A DNA stretch of 64,000 bases from Sporobolomyces roseus (Eukaryota > Basidiomycota > Microbotryomycetes > Sporidiobolales > Sporidiobolaceae). Shown here piece by piece: positions 26,331 to 37,834 of the stretch (position 1 is the stretch's first letter; each line of letters opens with the position of its first letter). The stretch is taken from the NCBI GenBank assembly GCA_016617785.1, contig JADILM010000001.1, positions 930,001 through 994,000 of the forward strand, written 5' to 3'. The notes beneath the pieces are model-generated. The model had not been told where the DNA came from and searched no databases. It saw nothing but the letters and a program-made list of their open reading frames with translations. Position numbers and translations under genes: made by a program.

Positions 26331-26663
26331 ACAAGTCGCTGTACCACTACCCTTGCTTATCAATCTCCTTCGTTATTCCATGTCCATATGTCGATTTCGA
26401 GTGTTGTTCCCACTTTTCGTAACAAATGACTAGACATTGCCGGTCCGTCTACTTGTCTATTAGAAACCCGAGAGTATAAGAGAGAGGTAGCGAGTCCTTT
26501 CGCGTCGTCACTGCGCAAGAGGTTGCAAAGCGAAAGAGCAACACTCCGGAATCAAGGACGTTGAGCACAAAGGACTATTGCGTTTCATTCGTTTTGATCC
26601 ATATGGGTATAATCGTTACTACTGATCGATAAACGAATCCGTCTCTGGCTGACATCCCCCTCA
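26331..26663. other. Intergenic: convergent 3' ends
   Basis: About 330 nt between the convergent Zn-cluster and SHR3 genes; should hold both 3' UTRs. Nothing further recognised. Confidence 0.5.
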
Positions 26664-27480
26664 CTATAACGCTTTCTCAGGACTCCTCTTCGTTGGAGAA
26701 GCTGGAACCGGACCCGTGACCGGCATGACCTTATCCACTGAAGTAGGACGATCTGCGTAACCTTGTGCAGCTTGAAGCATTAACACGCCCGTCAAACTCA
26801 CCTGTTCCCCTCCGTCAATCTCGGGATCAGTCAAAAATCCATTCTTGGATGAGAGATGGGAGAGGAAAGAGGCTCACGGCAATGATCATGTGAGACCCTG
26901 CGACACTTTGGAGTGCTTCTGTGAGTCGTACTTGACCTAATTGATCGAGGGACAAGGAGGAGGAAGTGAAGGGAGGTGCTTGAGAAAGAGGAAGGTATCG
27001 AAGCGCAGCGAGGACGTTTGAGACATAGACCGAAAGCGCTGATACGAGGAGCACTAAGATTGGGGGTCATCGGGTTAGTGTGGGTTGCGAGAGAGAGGAA
27101 GAAGGGAGAGAGAGTTACGGAAAGTTGCACCGTCGAATAAGAGACCGCTAACTGGATTCAAGACGAGTCTGATTCCGGCTGAAACGAGGGCGGATCCTGC
27201 GAGGGTTGATAGAGTTGCGACGTAGAAGTAAGGAGCGTGGTATATGTGTGAATAATAACCTGTAATTCGTGAGAAAGGGAGAATAGGGTTAGTGGGGAGG
27301 GAGCGAAAGGAGGAGGAAAGTGGGAACTCAACCGAGTGAAGTCGCTACTGCATGAGGAGATACTTCTGGTCCTTGCCAAATTAGAGCATAATCTGTCACC
27401 CAGTGAGGGAAGAAGGCGCCAATGAGAATCGAGGTTGAAAGGAGGATCACTTTATTCAGCATCCAAGCTAATCCAGTCAT
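26664..27480 (-). CDS. SHR3: SHR3-type ER packaging chaperone for amino-acid permeases
   Basis: Shr3 is an ER membrane chaperone that keeps amino-acid permeases soluble in the bilayer and lets them exit in COPII vesicles. Four exons give about 200 residues: MTGLAWMLNKVILLSTSILI as first helix, then WVTDYALIWQGPEVSPHAVA, SHIYHAPYFYVATLSTLAG, LVLNPVSGLLFDGATF and LLLVSALSVYVSNVLAALRY, and finally SHMIIAVSLTGVLMLQAAQG before a short polar tail ending SPEKAL. The LFDG motif and four hydrophobic helices are the family pattern. The last intron was set at the CAG before VSLTGV (not the earlier GAG) because this rebuilds the fourth helix. The C-terminal tail is shorter than in Saccharomyces. Divergent from ARP3. 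Confidence 0.88.
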
Positions 27481-27930
27481 GACTGTTTCAAAGGTACTGA
27501 TGAGCTCATCGCCGAGAACTTTATAGTAGTCGGATAGCTTACTGGGTGTTGAGAGTGAGACGTGAGAGGGCGAGGAAGGGAAGCACCACTCCGAGTCGCT
27601 CTTCTTTTACTTCCTCAACAACACCTCGAAATCACTCGATCGAGCTATACACAGAGCGAGAGACAGTACAACCTCAAGTTCAGCCCTCAGCAAGTGCGAC
27701 TAGTCATCCCCTCACTCTTGATCAACTCGAATTGATCGTCATCATCAACCAAATCTCTAATCCTCCTTCTCACCTCGCTCAGCTTCCTAGGTACACTATA
27801 GAGCTTGACATATTCATCGTAAGCTCACTCTCTACACTTTGCGCTCTTCCTTTGCTCATCTCTCGCTTGACCCCCGCAGTTTTAACCTTCTTCGGTCCAA
27901 TCCCTCTTCCTCCCCCTCGACTCCTAAACA
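27481..27930. promoter_or_regulatory. Divergent promoter, SHR3 / ARP3
   Basis: A 450-nt region between the two divergent ATGs. A long plus-strand open frame (27546-28160) crosses it and the first ARP3 exons but is in the wrong frame for ARP3. The stretch before ARP3 is C/T-rich, as expected for a fungal leader. Confidence 0.5.
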
Positions 27931-29675
27931 ATGTCACGCTTAGCTCCCGTAGTACTCGACAATGGTACTGGTTACACAAAGATGGGGCAAGCTCACCCCT
28001 CTCTGATTCAGATACCACCTCCGTACTCATACTCGTTCCCTTGTCAGTTTCGCCGGAAACTCTGACCCATCCTTTGTCATTCCCACCTGTATCGCATCTC
28101 GCAACTCTGGTGCATCAGGTTCTCGAGGTCCCGCCGTACCCTCGAAACCTTCTGGATTAGGTTCATCCGGTCACTTGTCCTCGAAACGAGGTATCGACGA
28201 CCTCGACTTTTACATCGGTGATGAAGCACTCGCAAACTCGAAAACTTACAACTTGAACTACCCGATCAAACATGGTCAGATTGAAGATTGGGATCAGATG
28301 GAGAGGTACTGGGAACAATGCATCTTCAAATATTTGAGAGCTGAGCCAGAAGATCATCACTTCCTACTCGTACGTCTCCACGTCGTTCCGCTCTGACTGA
28401 AAACGATTCGACTCGTAACCTCGCTTGTACAGACTGAACCCCCTCTCAACCCTCCCGAGAACCGAGAAGCAACGGCAGAAATCATGTTTGAATCGTTCAA
28501 CGTTTCGGGACTCTACATCGCCGTTCAAGCCGTCTTGGCCCTCGCGGCTAGTTGGACCAGCAAATCAGTTCAACATCGTACTCTTACCGGTACCGTCATT
28601 GATTCGGGAGATGGTGTAACTCACGTTATCCCAGTCGTGCGTTTCTTCCTCTATCTCCACCTCCTAGCGATGTAAGTATTTAAAGATGATCGTACACAGG
28701 CCGAGGGCTACGTTATTGGATCCGCCATCCGACACATCCCGATCGCAGGACGAGATATCTCTTCGTTCGTTCAACAACTCTTGCGAGACCGAGGAGAAAC
28801 TGGAATTCCTCCCGAAGATTCGTTGAGGGTCGCAGAGAAGATCAAGGAGGATTACAGTTACGTGTGTGGAGATATGGTGAAAGAGTTTGGCAAGTATGAT
28901 CGGGAACCAGAGAAGTTCTTTGCGAAGTACGATGGAGAACATTCAGTCACTGGACGAGTGAGCTTTCACTCCGCTTCTCCCCTGTCCCCGGAATCAAACT
29001 GATAGTCGCCCATATATGATAGAAATACTCCCTCGATGTAGGATACGAACGTTTCCTCGCTCCCGAAATCTTCTTCAACCCCGAAATCTACTCTTCCGAT
29101 TTCCTCACTCCGCTCCCCCAAGTCGTCGACCAAGTGATCCAAACCTCGCCTATCGATGTTCGTCGTGGATTGTATCAGAATATTGTACTCTCTGGAGGTT
29201 CGACCATGTTCGATCATTTCGGAAGGAGGTTACAGAGGGATTTGAAGGGGATCGTGGATGAGAGGATTTTGTCGAGTGAGACAAAGAGTGGTAGTCTCAT
29301 GAAGGTGAGCTTTTCTCACTTGTACTGGGACCTCGATAGTGTGGCTCACGGTTCGAACTTTTTCGACAGTCTTCTGGAGTCGACGTCAACGTTATCTCGC
29401 ACAAGAAGCAAAGGTGAGCGGTCTCTTGTATCGATCTACACACGATCTTGACTGATCTCGGCAATCACATCTCACAGATACGCTGTTTGGTTCGGAGGAT
29501 CTTTACTTGCGTCTACTCCCGAGTTCTACTCGTACTGTCACGATCGTGCAGCTTACCAAGAATACGGTATGTCACTGTCCTGTCTCTATCATTCTCTATG
29601 CTCAAGACTGATGAAGTGTTTACAGGTCCTTCACTCGTTCGACGATTCGCAATCTTCGGATCTGCGACTGATTAG
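27931..29675 (+). CDS. ARP3: Actin-related protein 3 (Arp2/3 complex)
   Basis: Nucleates branched actin filaments with Arp2 at endocytic patches. About eight exons. The start [19 protein letters not shown] leads into [16 protein letters not shown], then [80 protein letters not shown] and [20 protein letters not shown], ending [17 protein letters not shown]. The first intron, 27987-28047, begins with GC rather than GT: the codon for the Gly after TKM is split GG/T, and only a GCAAGC donor keeps phase with the CAG acceptor. All other introns are GT-AG. Length (about 430 residues) and a Gly/Ser-rich insertion after ASRNSG are normal for fungal Arp3. Confidence 0.95.
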
Positions 29676-29920
29676 AGAAGTGGTTGGAGTACATAAAAGT
29701 GTCGTTTTGTCTGTCAAATTGTAGTTACATTCCGTTCGGTTAGATTGCTGCGTCGAGGAGAGAGTTCTCTGGCAGAATGGTTCAAGCGAAAAAGTTGAGG
29801 CACATTCGACCCGATGTAGCCGGAGAATTTCTGTGGACGAGCCGAACTTTCCGTTTCGCTTTCTTTCTCCTCTCCACTCTCTTTCACTTTTCCTTCTCGC
29901 TCAAAACACACGAGCTCGCT

Positions 29921-31934
29921 ATGTCTGGACTCATCTCTTCCGCTGTCGACTCTATTCGTGGTACTGGCAAGAGCAAGTTGCTCCGTAAATCTCCCGATGA
30001 TGGTCAGTCCCCTCCCTCTCCTCCTCACCCTCAAGCAGCATGCTCAGTCGCTTGCGTCTCCAGTCGTCGTCACCTTTGCTCGCCGAACTCCTCTTCAACG
30101 CGCAAGGAAGGGTCAATACAAGGATATGAGCGTTCAAGAACTCTTGTTGGAATATTTCCGCGTACGTTTCCCTCGCTCTCCTTTACTTCGATTGGAGCTC
30201 ATACAGATCCGCTTGATGTATAGAAATCCATCCCAGAGATGAAGATTGATCCCGCTTTGATTGGTGACATCTGCGTCGGTTCGTCCTCAGATTTTCTTCC
30301 CCACAACCACTCTAAAATCGCTTATTGATGAACTTGGATTTCCTGTAGGTACTGTTCTTCCTCCCAAGGCTCCTTACGATGCTCGTGCCGCCGCTCTCGC
30401 TGCCGGAATTCCCGACACCGTCCCCCTTCAAATCATCAACCGGTACGTTTCCATCATCTCTGGGTGGGTTCACATTCCGAAGGCTGACCGATGCGATTCG
30501 ACGTTGTCAACAGATTCTGCTCCTCTGGATTGATGGCCGTTCAGAACATCTCGAACCAGATCAGGAATGGTGAAATCGAAGTTGGATTGGCTGTCGGATT
30601 CGAATCTATGAGTGCTACGTGAGTCTCTCTGTGTTCGGTTACTGATCATGAGCATCGTTACTGACTGTGATCGTCATTGTAACAGTCCTGATAGGGTTCG
30701 TCGATATTTTGTTCCGGTACTCAAAGATCGACTGGAGACTGACTTGAGCTTCTCGTTCCACAGGGTGCCGATGCTTTCGCTGCCGACGTTCTCGCTCACC
30801 CTGTCGCCAAGGATACTCAGTACCCCATGGGATGGACCTCGGAAAATGTTTCGAAAGGTAGGCTGATCGTTCTGTGATTGTTGAGGTCGAGCTCCTTTCT
30901 GATCCTCGTTTCGATGCATCGTTCTACAGACTTCAACATCACCCGTGAACGTATGGATGAGCTCGCTGCTCTCTCTCAACAACGTGCTGAGAAAGCTCAA
31001 ACTACTGGTCTCTTCGATACCGAGATCCTCCCCATCGACGCTCTCGTTCTCCCTACCGCTACTCCCGCCGCTTCCGGTGGACCTCCTCCCTCCCGCGTCA
31101 AGGTCACCGTCACGAAAGACGATGGAATTCGACCTGGAACTACCAAGGAGAAACTTTCCAAAATCAAGTCGGCGTTCCCTCAATGGGGCAACGGTGCCAC
31201 TACCGGTGGAAACGCTTCTCAAATCACCGACGGTGTTGCCGGTGTCTTATTGATGACCCGAAGAAAGGCCGAAGAGTTGGGACTCGAGATTCTCGGTAAA
31301 CACGTTTGCACGAGTGTTGCTGGTCTTCCTCCTCGTATCATGGGTATCGTGAGTCTATCAATCCTCTCGCTACCTACACGCAGACTCGCTACTCGGGTCT
31401 CGTAGTCACCTTCGTCTCCCGTAACTCTCGCTGACTTTCGCACTCTTTGAGTTCGCAGGGACCATCTGTCGCTATCCCCAAGGTTCTCGCTCGAGCTGGT
31501 ATCACCAAGGATGATGTCGATCTCTGGGAGGTCAACGAGGCTTTCGCTAGCATGTACTCTTACATGATTGACGTCTTTGGTTTACCCCTCGATCGAACCA
31601 ACGTCAACGGAGGTGCTATCGCTCTCGGTCACCCTCTCGGAGTGAGTCCCTCATGCTTACCGAGGGTGAAAGAATGGTGTCATTGAGCGATAAACTGACT
31701 TTTTCCTGTTTTTGCGATTTTTCAGTGTACCGGAGCTCGACAAGTCGCCACCGGTCTTCACGAGACTCGCCGAAGGGGTGGGAAGGTGCTAGTCACGAGC
31801 ATGTGTATCGGATTGGTATAAAGGAGTCACTTCATTCGTTCGACGAAACTTGAACTGACGCAAACTTTCGAATTGTCCTTGAACTTGATCTTTTATAGGG
31901 AATGGGTGCCGCAGCCGTATGGATCGCCGAGTAG
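29921..31934 (+). CDS. POT1: 3-ketoacyl-CoA thiolase (POT1/ACAA1 type)
   Basis: Catalyses the last, thiolytic step of fatty-acid beta-oxidation. About eight exons. In order: [20 protein letters not shown], the acyl-enzyme cysteine in [84 protein letters not shown], the His motif [20 protein letters not shown], and the second catalytic Cys in [17 protein letters not shown]. The first donor is GTCAGT, unusual but required by phase. Peroxisomal thiolases carry an N-terminal PTS2; from [21 protein letters not shown] see none, and the C-terminus is not a PTS1. The same frame is open upstream to another ATG at 29777, which would add 48 residues, so the start and the compartment are uncertain. Confidence 0.93.
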
Positions 31935-32611
31935 ATGCTATAGGATGACCTGGGGATAGGAGGAGCAGCGCCGAACGTGTCGTCGTCGAATTGGGGCTGT
32001 GCTTCTCTCCACTTGCTTTTTCCTTTCTTTCTTTCTGTATTTTCTCTCTCTAGGTCTACCATGTCTGGACATCAAGCAGTATCTTCTTCGTATTCCACCT
32101 CGCGATAATCATGAATCTAGGAGGAGAGGGCGCAAAAGGGGAGCGATTCGGGAATTTCTGCTTTGACCTCTTCATTCCTCGACGCTTTCCTCTTCGCTTG
32201 GGTTCGAGTCCCGAGTGCCTGGTCATGCATAGGTATGGCTCTTTCTTGATCTGTCAAAGCATCTATCGAACTTCGACGATGTTGCTTCTGAAGGGATACG
32301 AAGCAAGGCCAAAAATTCGCTTGTGACCTCGGATGTTCGAATCGACGGCTCATTTCCATCCTGTGGGTCCACAACGGTCGTGTTCCATAGGTAGATCGAT
32401 AGTCAGTCGGAGCGGCACAGCCTCTACCAGATCTTTGCTAGTTCTCGATACGAGATCTGCAGAAAGCCCTCTCGCTTCGTTTCAGCTACCTCTGCGATTC
32501 TCGAGTCGAGCGGAAAGTCCACCACCAAAGCTCAGATTGGCAGAATAGTAAGGACAGCAGAGCTACGCCAGACACATTGCTGAGGAAAGGACAAAGTAAT
32601 TTAACCACACT
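31935..32611. other. Intergenic: convergent 3' ends
   Basis: About 680 nt between the convergent thiolase and seven-helix genes. A T-arm-like word at 32198-32214 does not extend to a tRNA. No gene supported. Confidence 0.5.
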
Positions 32612-33854
32612 TCACTTCGCCTCACTCATCGAATCCTTATCTGACATCTCGTAATCTTGAGCTCCTATCGATCCCTTCTCGCTATTGTAGGTGCCTGACA
32701 CTTTCCCCTTCTGAGCTTGCTGATTCCATTTATCCTTCGCCCTCCCTTCGTTGATATCGAAAGTCGTCTCCAGGTTGAGTCCAAGATAGAGCAGTGTAGC
32801 GAGGAATTCAGGGAGGCAGAAGAGAACATAGAAGGCAGCTTTGCCAGCAGACGAGAAGAGGTGAGCAGGTTCGGCGTAGGCGACAATTCGATAAACCGAC
32901 GGGATGAGCTACATCGATGAAAGGTGAGCGTTAGTCGATGTCGATGGACGCGGACTAGAGCAGGCCAGTCGACTCACAAGACAGGTAGATAAAGCTCCGA
33001 GATGGCTAGTTCTTCTGAGGACAGAGACACCAGTGGTTTGAGCGAAGAGTACAAGTCCACCCGAGATTGCGATGACTACGAGTCCTAGTATCGCCGAGGC
33101 GTAGCTGCAACTCGGCGAGCTCACGTCAGCTGGGGTACGAGAGGCTGAGAAGCAGTCAGCTTACCGAGAACGCTTGAGGGTTTGAGCAAGACCGGCATCC
33201 TCGAAAGAATCGTTGGTTCGAGCTCCGATCTTTTTGACGAAGAGGCAAATGACGAGTAAGTCAGACAGCTATATTCTTAGCGACAAGATGGGACACACTT
33301 ACGACAATTCCGAGGCTGAGTGCCGCGAGCACTGCGTAGCGCATAAGCTTGAAAATGCTTGACAACTTGTCTTTCTTCCCTTGTGGGATCCAATCTCGGT
33401 AGAGGTTGTATTTGACGAGAGCAGTCAGTGGTTCGACGAGGAGGAAGAAGCCGCAGAGTAGGAGGATCTACGAACAATCGTGTCAGTCAGGTCGCAAGAT
33501 AGGGAGTGAGCGAAGAATCGACGAAACTTGTTCTGCGACAAAGAGTCCTTTACTTTCGTCTCCTTTCGCTTGAACGGCACGAACAATAAAGGTTCCGATC
33601 CGGATCAAGATGAAGATGGCCGGTCGAATGAGGATTGTCGTGCGAGAGCTCCTGCAACCGATTCGTAAGGCTAGGAGTGGACAGAGACAGGCGTAAGCGA
33701 CGACGAAGATGATTGAGCTGTAGAGTTATACAAGTTAGTCTCGACGAGGCACAGAAGGAGAGGAGAACAAAGCTCACGCTGCGAGATCTTGAGTTTTCGT
33801 TGGTATTCCGCCAGTCAACGTGAATCCGGTTGGAAGAGAATCGATAGTAGGCAT
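32612..33854 (-). CDS. Seven-helix membrane protein of unknown function
   Basis: About 290 residues over about six exons. Start MPTIDSLPTGFTLTGGIPTK, then hydrophobic segments in order: SIIFVVAYACLCPLLALRIG, RPAIFILIRIGTFIVRAVQA, ILLLCGFFLLVEPLTALVKY, LMRYAVLAALSLGIV, SYASAILGLVVIAISGGLVL and AAFYVLFCLPEFLATLLYLG. The topology with a short extracellular N-terminus and an acidic, hydrophilic tail (ending SDKDSMSEAK) resembles the fungal seven-helix group that includes RTA1-like proteins and DUF7702. Assignment to DUF7702 is from remembered pattern, not from a search. No transport or enzymatic motif is visible. Convergent with the thiolase and downstream of AP-3 delta. Confidence 0.72.
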
Positions 33855-34194
33855 AGTAGTCGTCAAAATTGTTTATAGTGGAAAGAAGAGATACAAGGAG
33901 CAAGAATGCGAAGAAAAGCGATTGCTCCACATGTTCGGAAAAAATGTGCGAAGCGAAAGAGCGAGCAGTCAGGGAACTGAAATAATCGATCTCTTGCAGA
34001 ATCCACGAATCTCCGACGCCGCTCGACTCAGCTCATTACTCTCTCGAACGTCGTGAGCTGACCGCTTCCGACTCGCACCAATTTGAGCTCGCAAAAGAAG
34101 GGAACTCGCTTCTGACCAACTTCTCACAAAACATCACTTCCTCGAGAGACATGGAGTTTCACAACATAGCAAGGCCATCTACGAGGTAAAGGTA
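33855..34194. other. Intergenic: promoter of seven-helix gene
   Basis: About 340 nt between the seven-helix gene start and the AP-3 delta stop. Only GCGAAG-type words noted. No gene seen. Confidence 0.5.
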
Positions 34195-37100
34195 TCAATC
34201 AGCAGTCAAAGTCGAAGATTTCTTCTTCTTCGTTTTCGACGTTGTCCCGTCTTTCGTTTTCTTCTTCTTGACCACCTTCAATACCGCTCCTTCTTCCGCC
34301 TTCGTTTCGACAGCTGGTGACTCTTCGGATTCGACCACGTCGATCTTCTCCTCAAGAGGGTCTATCCGAGGTGCAGACGAGGCGACAAATGTTGGCATCT
34401 CTCCATCAACGTCGACAAGCATCGGTGGTGGCGTCGGCTCTCGTGGAGGAGGAGTAGGTTTCCGTCGAGTAGGTAGATTGAGATCTAGCTTGACGATAGG
34501 AATTGAATCGACATCTTCCTCCTCCTCTTCTTCTTGGTACGAAGGAGTCGAGGAACCGCCGATGTAGTAGGGATCCTCTCGTTGTCGTTCCATTCGATCG
34601 AGTCGTTGCTGAAGTAGAAAAAGTCCGATGTCAGCCAGGGCGAGAAAAGAGAGGGCAAGAGAGGGCTTACCCTTTCCAATTCTTCTGGATCTTCTTCGAA
34701 ACCTCGTCTCTTGCTCGATCCCTTCTTTGTTGTTCCCTTTCCCTTCTTCTTCTTTGTTGTCACTTCCTCTTCCCGCACTACCTTTCGTAACGGTCTCCCA
34801 AAGTCATCGACTTCTTCCGCATCACTGATGTCCAATCCATCTTTGTCCATTCCCCACAGCGGATTGATGGTCGCGTCGAGATCGAGTCCTTCAGGCACCG
34901 TGACCATTCCTTGCGCTTTCGGGTTGACAGGGTTGAGCTCGTAGAGGAAGAAGAGAGAGTCGAGCATGGTAAGAGACGATGGTGCCGCACGTATCGATGA
35001 AGAGAATCCGTGTTCTCCGTCCTCCTCCTCCTCCTTCTTCTGCCCTTCAAATCCTTCGCCGGATTGAGATCGCTCCACGACAGGTCGAGGAGCGTCGAGT
35101 CCCCTTCGCACAATCTCGAGTAAACCGTGTAGCTCCGCAGCTCGCTCTTGCAGTTCGACATCGGTACTTCGAGCACACTCGGCAAGTTGACCTTCGAGAG
35201 CGTTCGAGATGGAACGAATTTGATCGAGATTCGAGTCGTCCCAATCTTGCGATAGAGCCGAAAGCCAACTTGCGTAAATCTTGACACCGTTGTGAATGTA
35301 GAGTGACAGGATGTGAGGAGGGAGGGAAGAAGTCGTGCTCGAGCCGAAGAGAGAAGCGATGATTGGTCGAGGGTCTTGTAGATCTCTGTTGATGCGACAG
35401 TCTCCAGCAAGATCAGCTCTGTGTGATGAACAGCAGAAGAGAGAGTGACACTCACCGACAGTACTCTCCACAGATCCAAGCGGCAGCCCCGAGTACCTCT
35501 GCAGCTTCGACTCCATCTCCCTGATCGAGCAGATCTTCGTCCTGAATCATTGCTGCAGCTTTCTTCGCAGCATAAGGTCGAATCGCCTTGACTCGTGCGG
35601 CGACATCGACAAGCTGATCTCGAAGTTTCGATCCGACAGACTGGATTTTGTGACTCGATAGATCGGGTTGAATGGTGAGGGAGATGTAGGTGAGTTCGAC
35701 GAGAGTATCGATGAGCCAAGCAAAGTTCGAGACGTTTGCATAAGTCCCACTCGAGGACATGCGGATGATCAAGAGGATGAGGGAAGAGCGGTAGGAGGCG
35801 GAGAAAGTGGGAGTTGTTGAAGAAGAAGCGGCAGCAGCGTTGGCAGAAGCTTGTTGAGCTGCCTTGAGAGCGTCGGTAGCGGAAGGTGCGGTGGAGGAGG
35901 AAGTACTGAGGTGAGACATGAGACGAGCGACGATTGCTTGAAGGTTCTGACGATTGGCCTGCGAAGAGAGATCTTCTCGATAAGCAAGATGACCCGGAGA
36001 AGAGTGAAGAGCGACTCACCATAGTCTCGACCAGATCAAGTGCTCGCATTCGGATCGACATATCTGGATCGTCGACACAGTTGAGAATCGTGTCGTGGTG
36101 TGTCGAGATCAGATGAGGATGGGTTGGAGCGATCTTGACGAGCGCGACCAAAGCGATGTAACGGACTACGAGCGGATTGTTAGTGCGGGTCAGAGATCAC
36201 AAACATGCAGAACTTACGATTCTGATCGACATCTTCGAGGAAACTGCCGAGTTTCTCGACGCAAGTCGTTGCCAGAATCTCTCCTTCTCGACCATTCAAC
36301 ATTCCTCCTACGATCGAAGTCTGGATACACTCGTAGAGTAGAGACATCGCTGGTGTTGTTTCGATGAGATCTGTAAGAGGTGGTACCAGTTTCTTGACGA
36401 GACGAGGTTCTTCGGGAGTCAAAACAGCAAACTAATCGGAGGAAGCGATACGTCAATCTCGAGCTAGTCTTCTGACATAGAGAGAGCACGTACGAGCTTG
36501 ATGATCTTGATCAACATCCAGTTGTTTGTACCTCCAGTCAGCAACCCGAATAACTCAGGAGCTAAAGGAAGATATCGTCTCGGATCTTTCCTCGCCGCTT
36601 CGCACACGACATTGACTGCCGCTCCCACTACTCCCATATCTTCATCCGCCAATCTTTCCCTCAGCCTCTCAACCCACGGGTCTTCCCCTCTCTCTTCCCT
36701 TCCCGTCGAAAGCTCTCTCACTCCAGGCCAACTTCGCAATATCCGCCAAAGGAGTAGCACGGTCTGTTTCCTTACTGTTGGTCGAGAGTGGGATAGCAGA
36801 GAAAGGATGTCGGGCGCGAGATCGCGAGCGAGTGGTGGAGTGAGGAGGAGAGAAACTGATGAAAGGGTCGAAGTGAGATGGGCGACGGTAGTAGAGCTAG
36901 CTGAAGAGGAGAAGACGGGTGTTGGAGGGGTGAGAAGGTCCTATTCAGTACTACAGTGTGAGCTTGAATACGAGCACGCGATCAAACAGGTGCGAACGCT
37001 ACCTTTTTGACGAGATTGACCACGAGAACCGCAACTTCGGTTTCCTTGTCGAAACATTGCGAAGCTGCGAGGTACCCGATGAACTTGATATGAAACTTTG

Positions 37101-37439
37101 AACTTGTCATGCATTCTACGATTGCGAACGAAGCGAACGAGATGGAGTAGCCCAACATTTCCAGCTAAATCGGAATCTGATCAGCGGTTTCAACTTTGCG
37201 CGAGATCAGCTGGGACCTGACTCACGTATACAAGCTTGAGTACTGCAGCAGCTTTCACATCCATATCCTTGTTTGCGATCTCTCTTCGACATTCGTCCAA
37301 CGCTTGCTGGACCACTCGAACCTCATCGTTCTTGTTTGCCCGCAAAGCCTTAATGAGACCTGATTGTGTGCTGGATCAATAGGTGGACATGTCCAGTAGC
37401 CAGGGATGCAAGCTTACCTGCTACGTCCTGCTCAAACAT
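34195..37439 (-). CDS. APL5: AP-3 adaptor complex subunit delta
   Basis: The large adaptin of AP-3, which sorts cargo from Golgi/endosome to the vacuole. About eight exons. The trunk domain is unmistakable: MFEQDVAG, then GLIKALRANKNDEVRVVQQA, AAAVLKLVYLEMLGYSISFA, FHIKFIGYLAASQCFDKETE, DLAPDILSLLSHSRPTVRKQ, VGAAVNVVCEAARKDPRRYL, TNNWMLIKIIKLFAVLTPEE, SLLYECIQTSIVGGMLNGRE and the later block NVSNFAWLIDTLVELTYISL. The C-terminal third is a charged hinge with LWGMDKDGLDISDAEEVDDF, several Lys/Glu runs and a final Lys-rich end (KTKKKKSSTLTAD). A separate ear domain is not obvious, as in many fungal delta subunits. The 22-nt first coding exon (to a GTAAGC donor) is short but fits the family start. 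Confidence 0.93.
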
Positions 37440-37834
37440 GATGAACTATTAGATCTCTCCGTCACTCTTTAATCCTCAATCTATCCTGAAAGCGAGGCTG
37501 AAATCTTAGTCGGTAGTCTTGTAGCTGACTCGTGATCTAGAGCTTTTTTGTTCAGCTTGACGAGGTGAGTAGCGAGGGAATTGGAGAGGAGGAGACTTGA
37601 TTGAACGAAGTGGGGTTTTCGAAAGAGAAGAAACCTCAATTCGCTGGAGGATCACCCCCCTCGCGATATTGACGATGTAGCACGATCAGCGAGAACGAAG
37701 AGAACGTGAGCGGAGAGTGGGAACTAGAGAAAACGGAAAAAGTTGCAAATCCTTCGCAAAAAGTATGAAAACGACTGAGAAACAACAACATACGAGCAAG
37801 ATACAGTATCAAAGCATGGAGTGACATCAAGGTG
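37440..37834. other. Intergenic: AP-3 delta promoter / methyltransferase 3' flank
   Basis: About 395 nt; a TTCGCAA word at 37753. No gene recognised. Confidence 0.5.

Noticed and set aside
27546..28160. 204-codon plus-strand open frame over the SHR3/ARP3 gap
   Set aside because: Out of frame with the ARP3 exons it overlaps; no domain; explained as shadow and leader.
17578..31934. Possible functional cluster of trafficking and cytoskeletal genes
   Set aside because: Genes belong to separate pathways, lie on both strands and are housekeeping; clustering looks coincidental.
25101..31934. Zn2Cys6 regulator as controller of a metabolic gene cluster
   Set aside because: Its neighbours (DOP1, SHR3, ARP3, thiolase) are conserved core genes; no biosynthetic enzymes nearby.
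32198..32214. tRNA T-arm-like word GGGTTCGAGTCCCGA
   Set aside because: No matching acceptor, D-arm or anticodon arm at proper distance on either strand.
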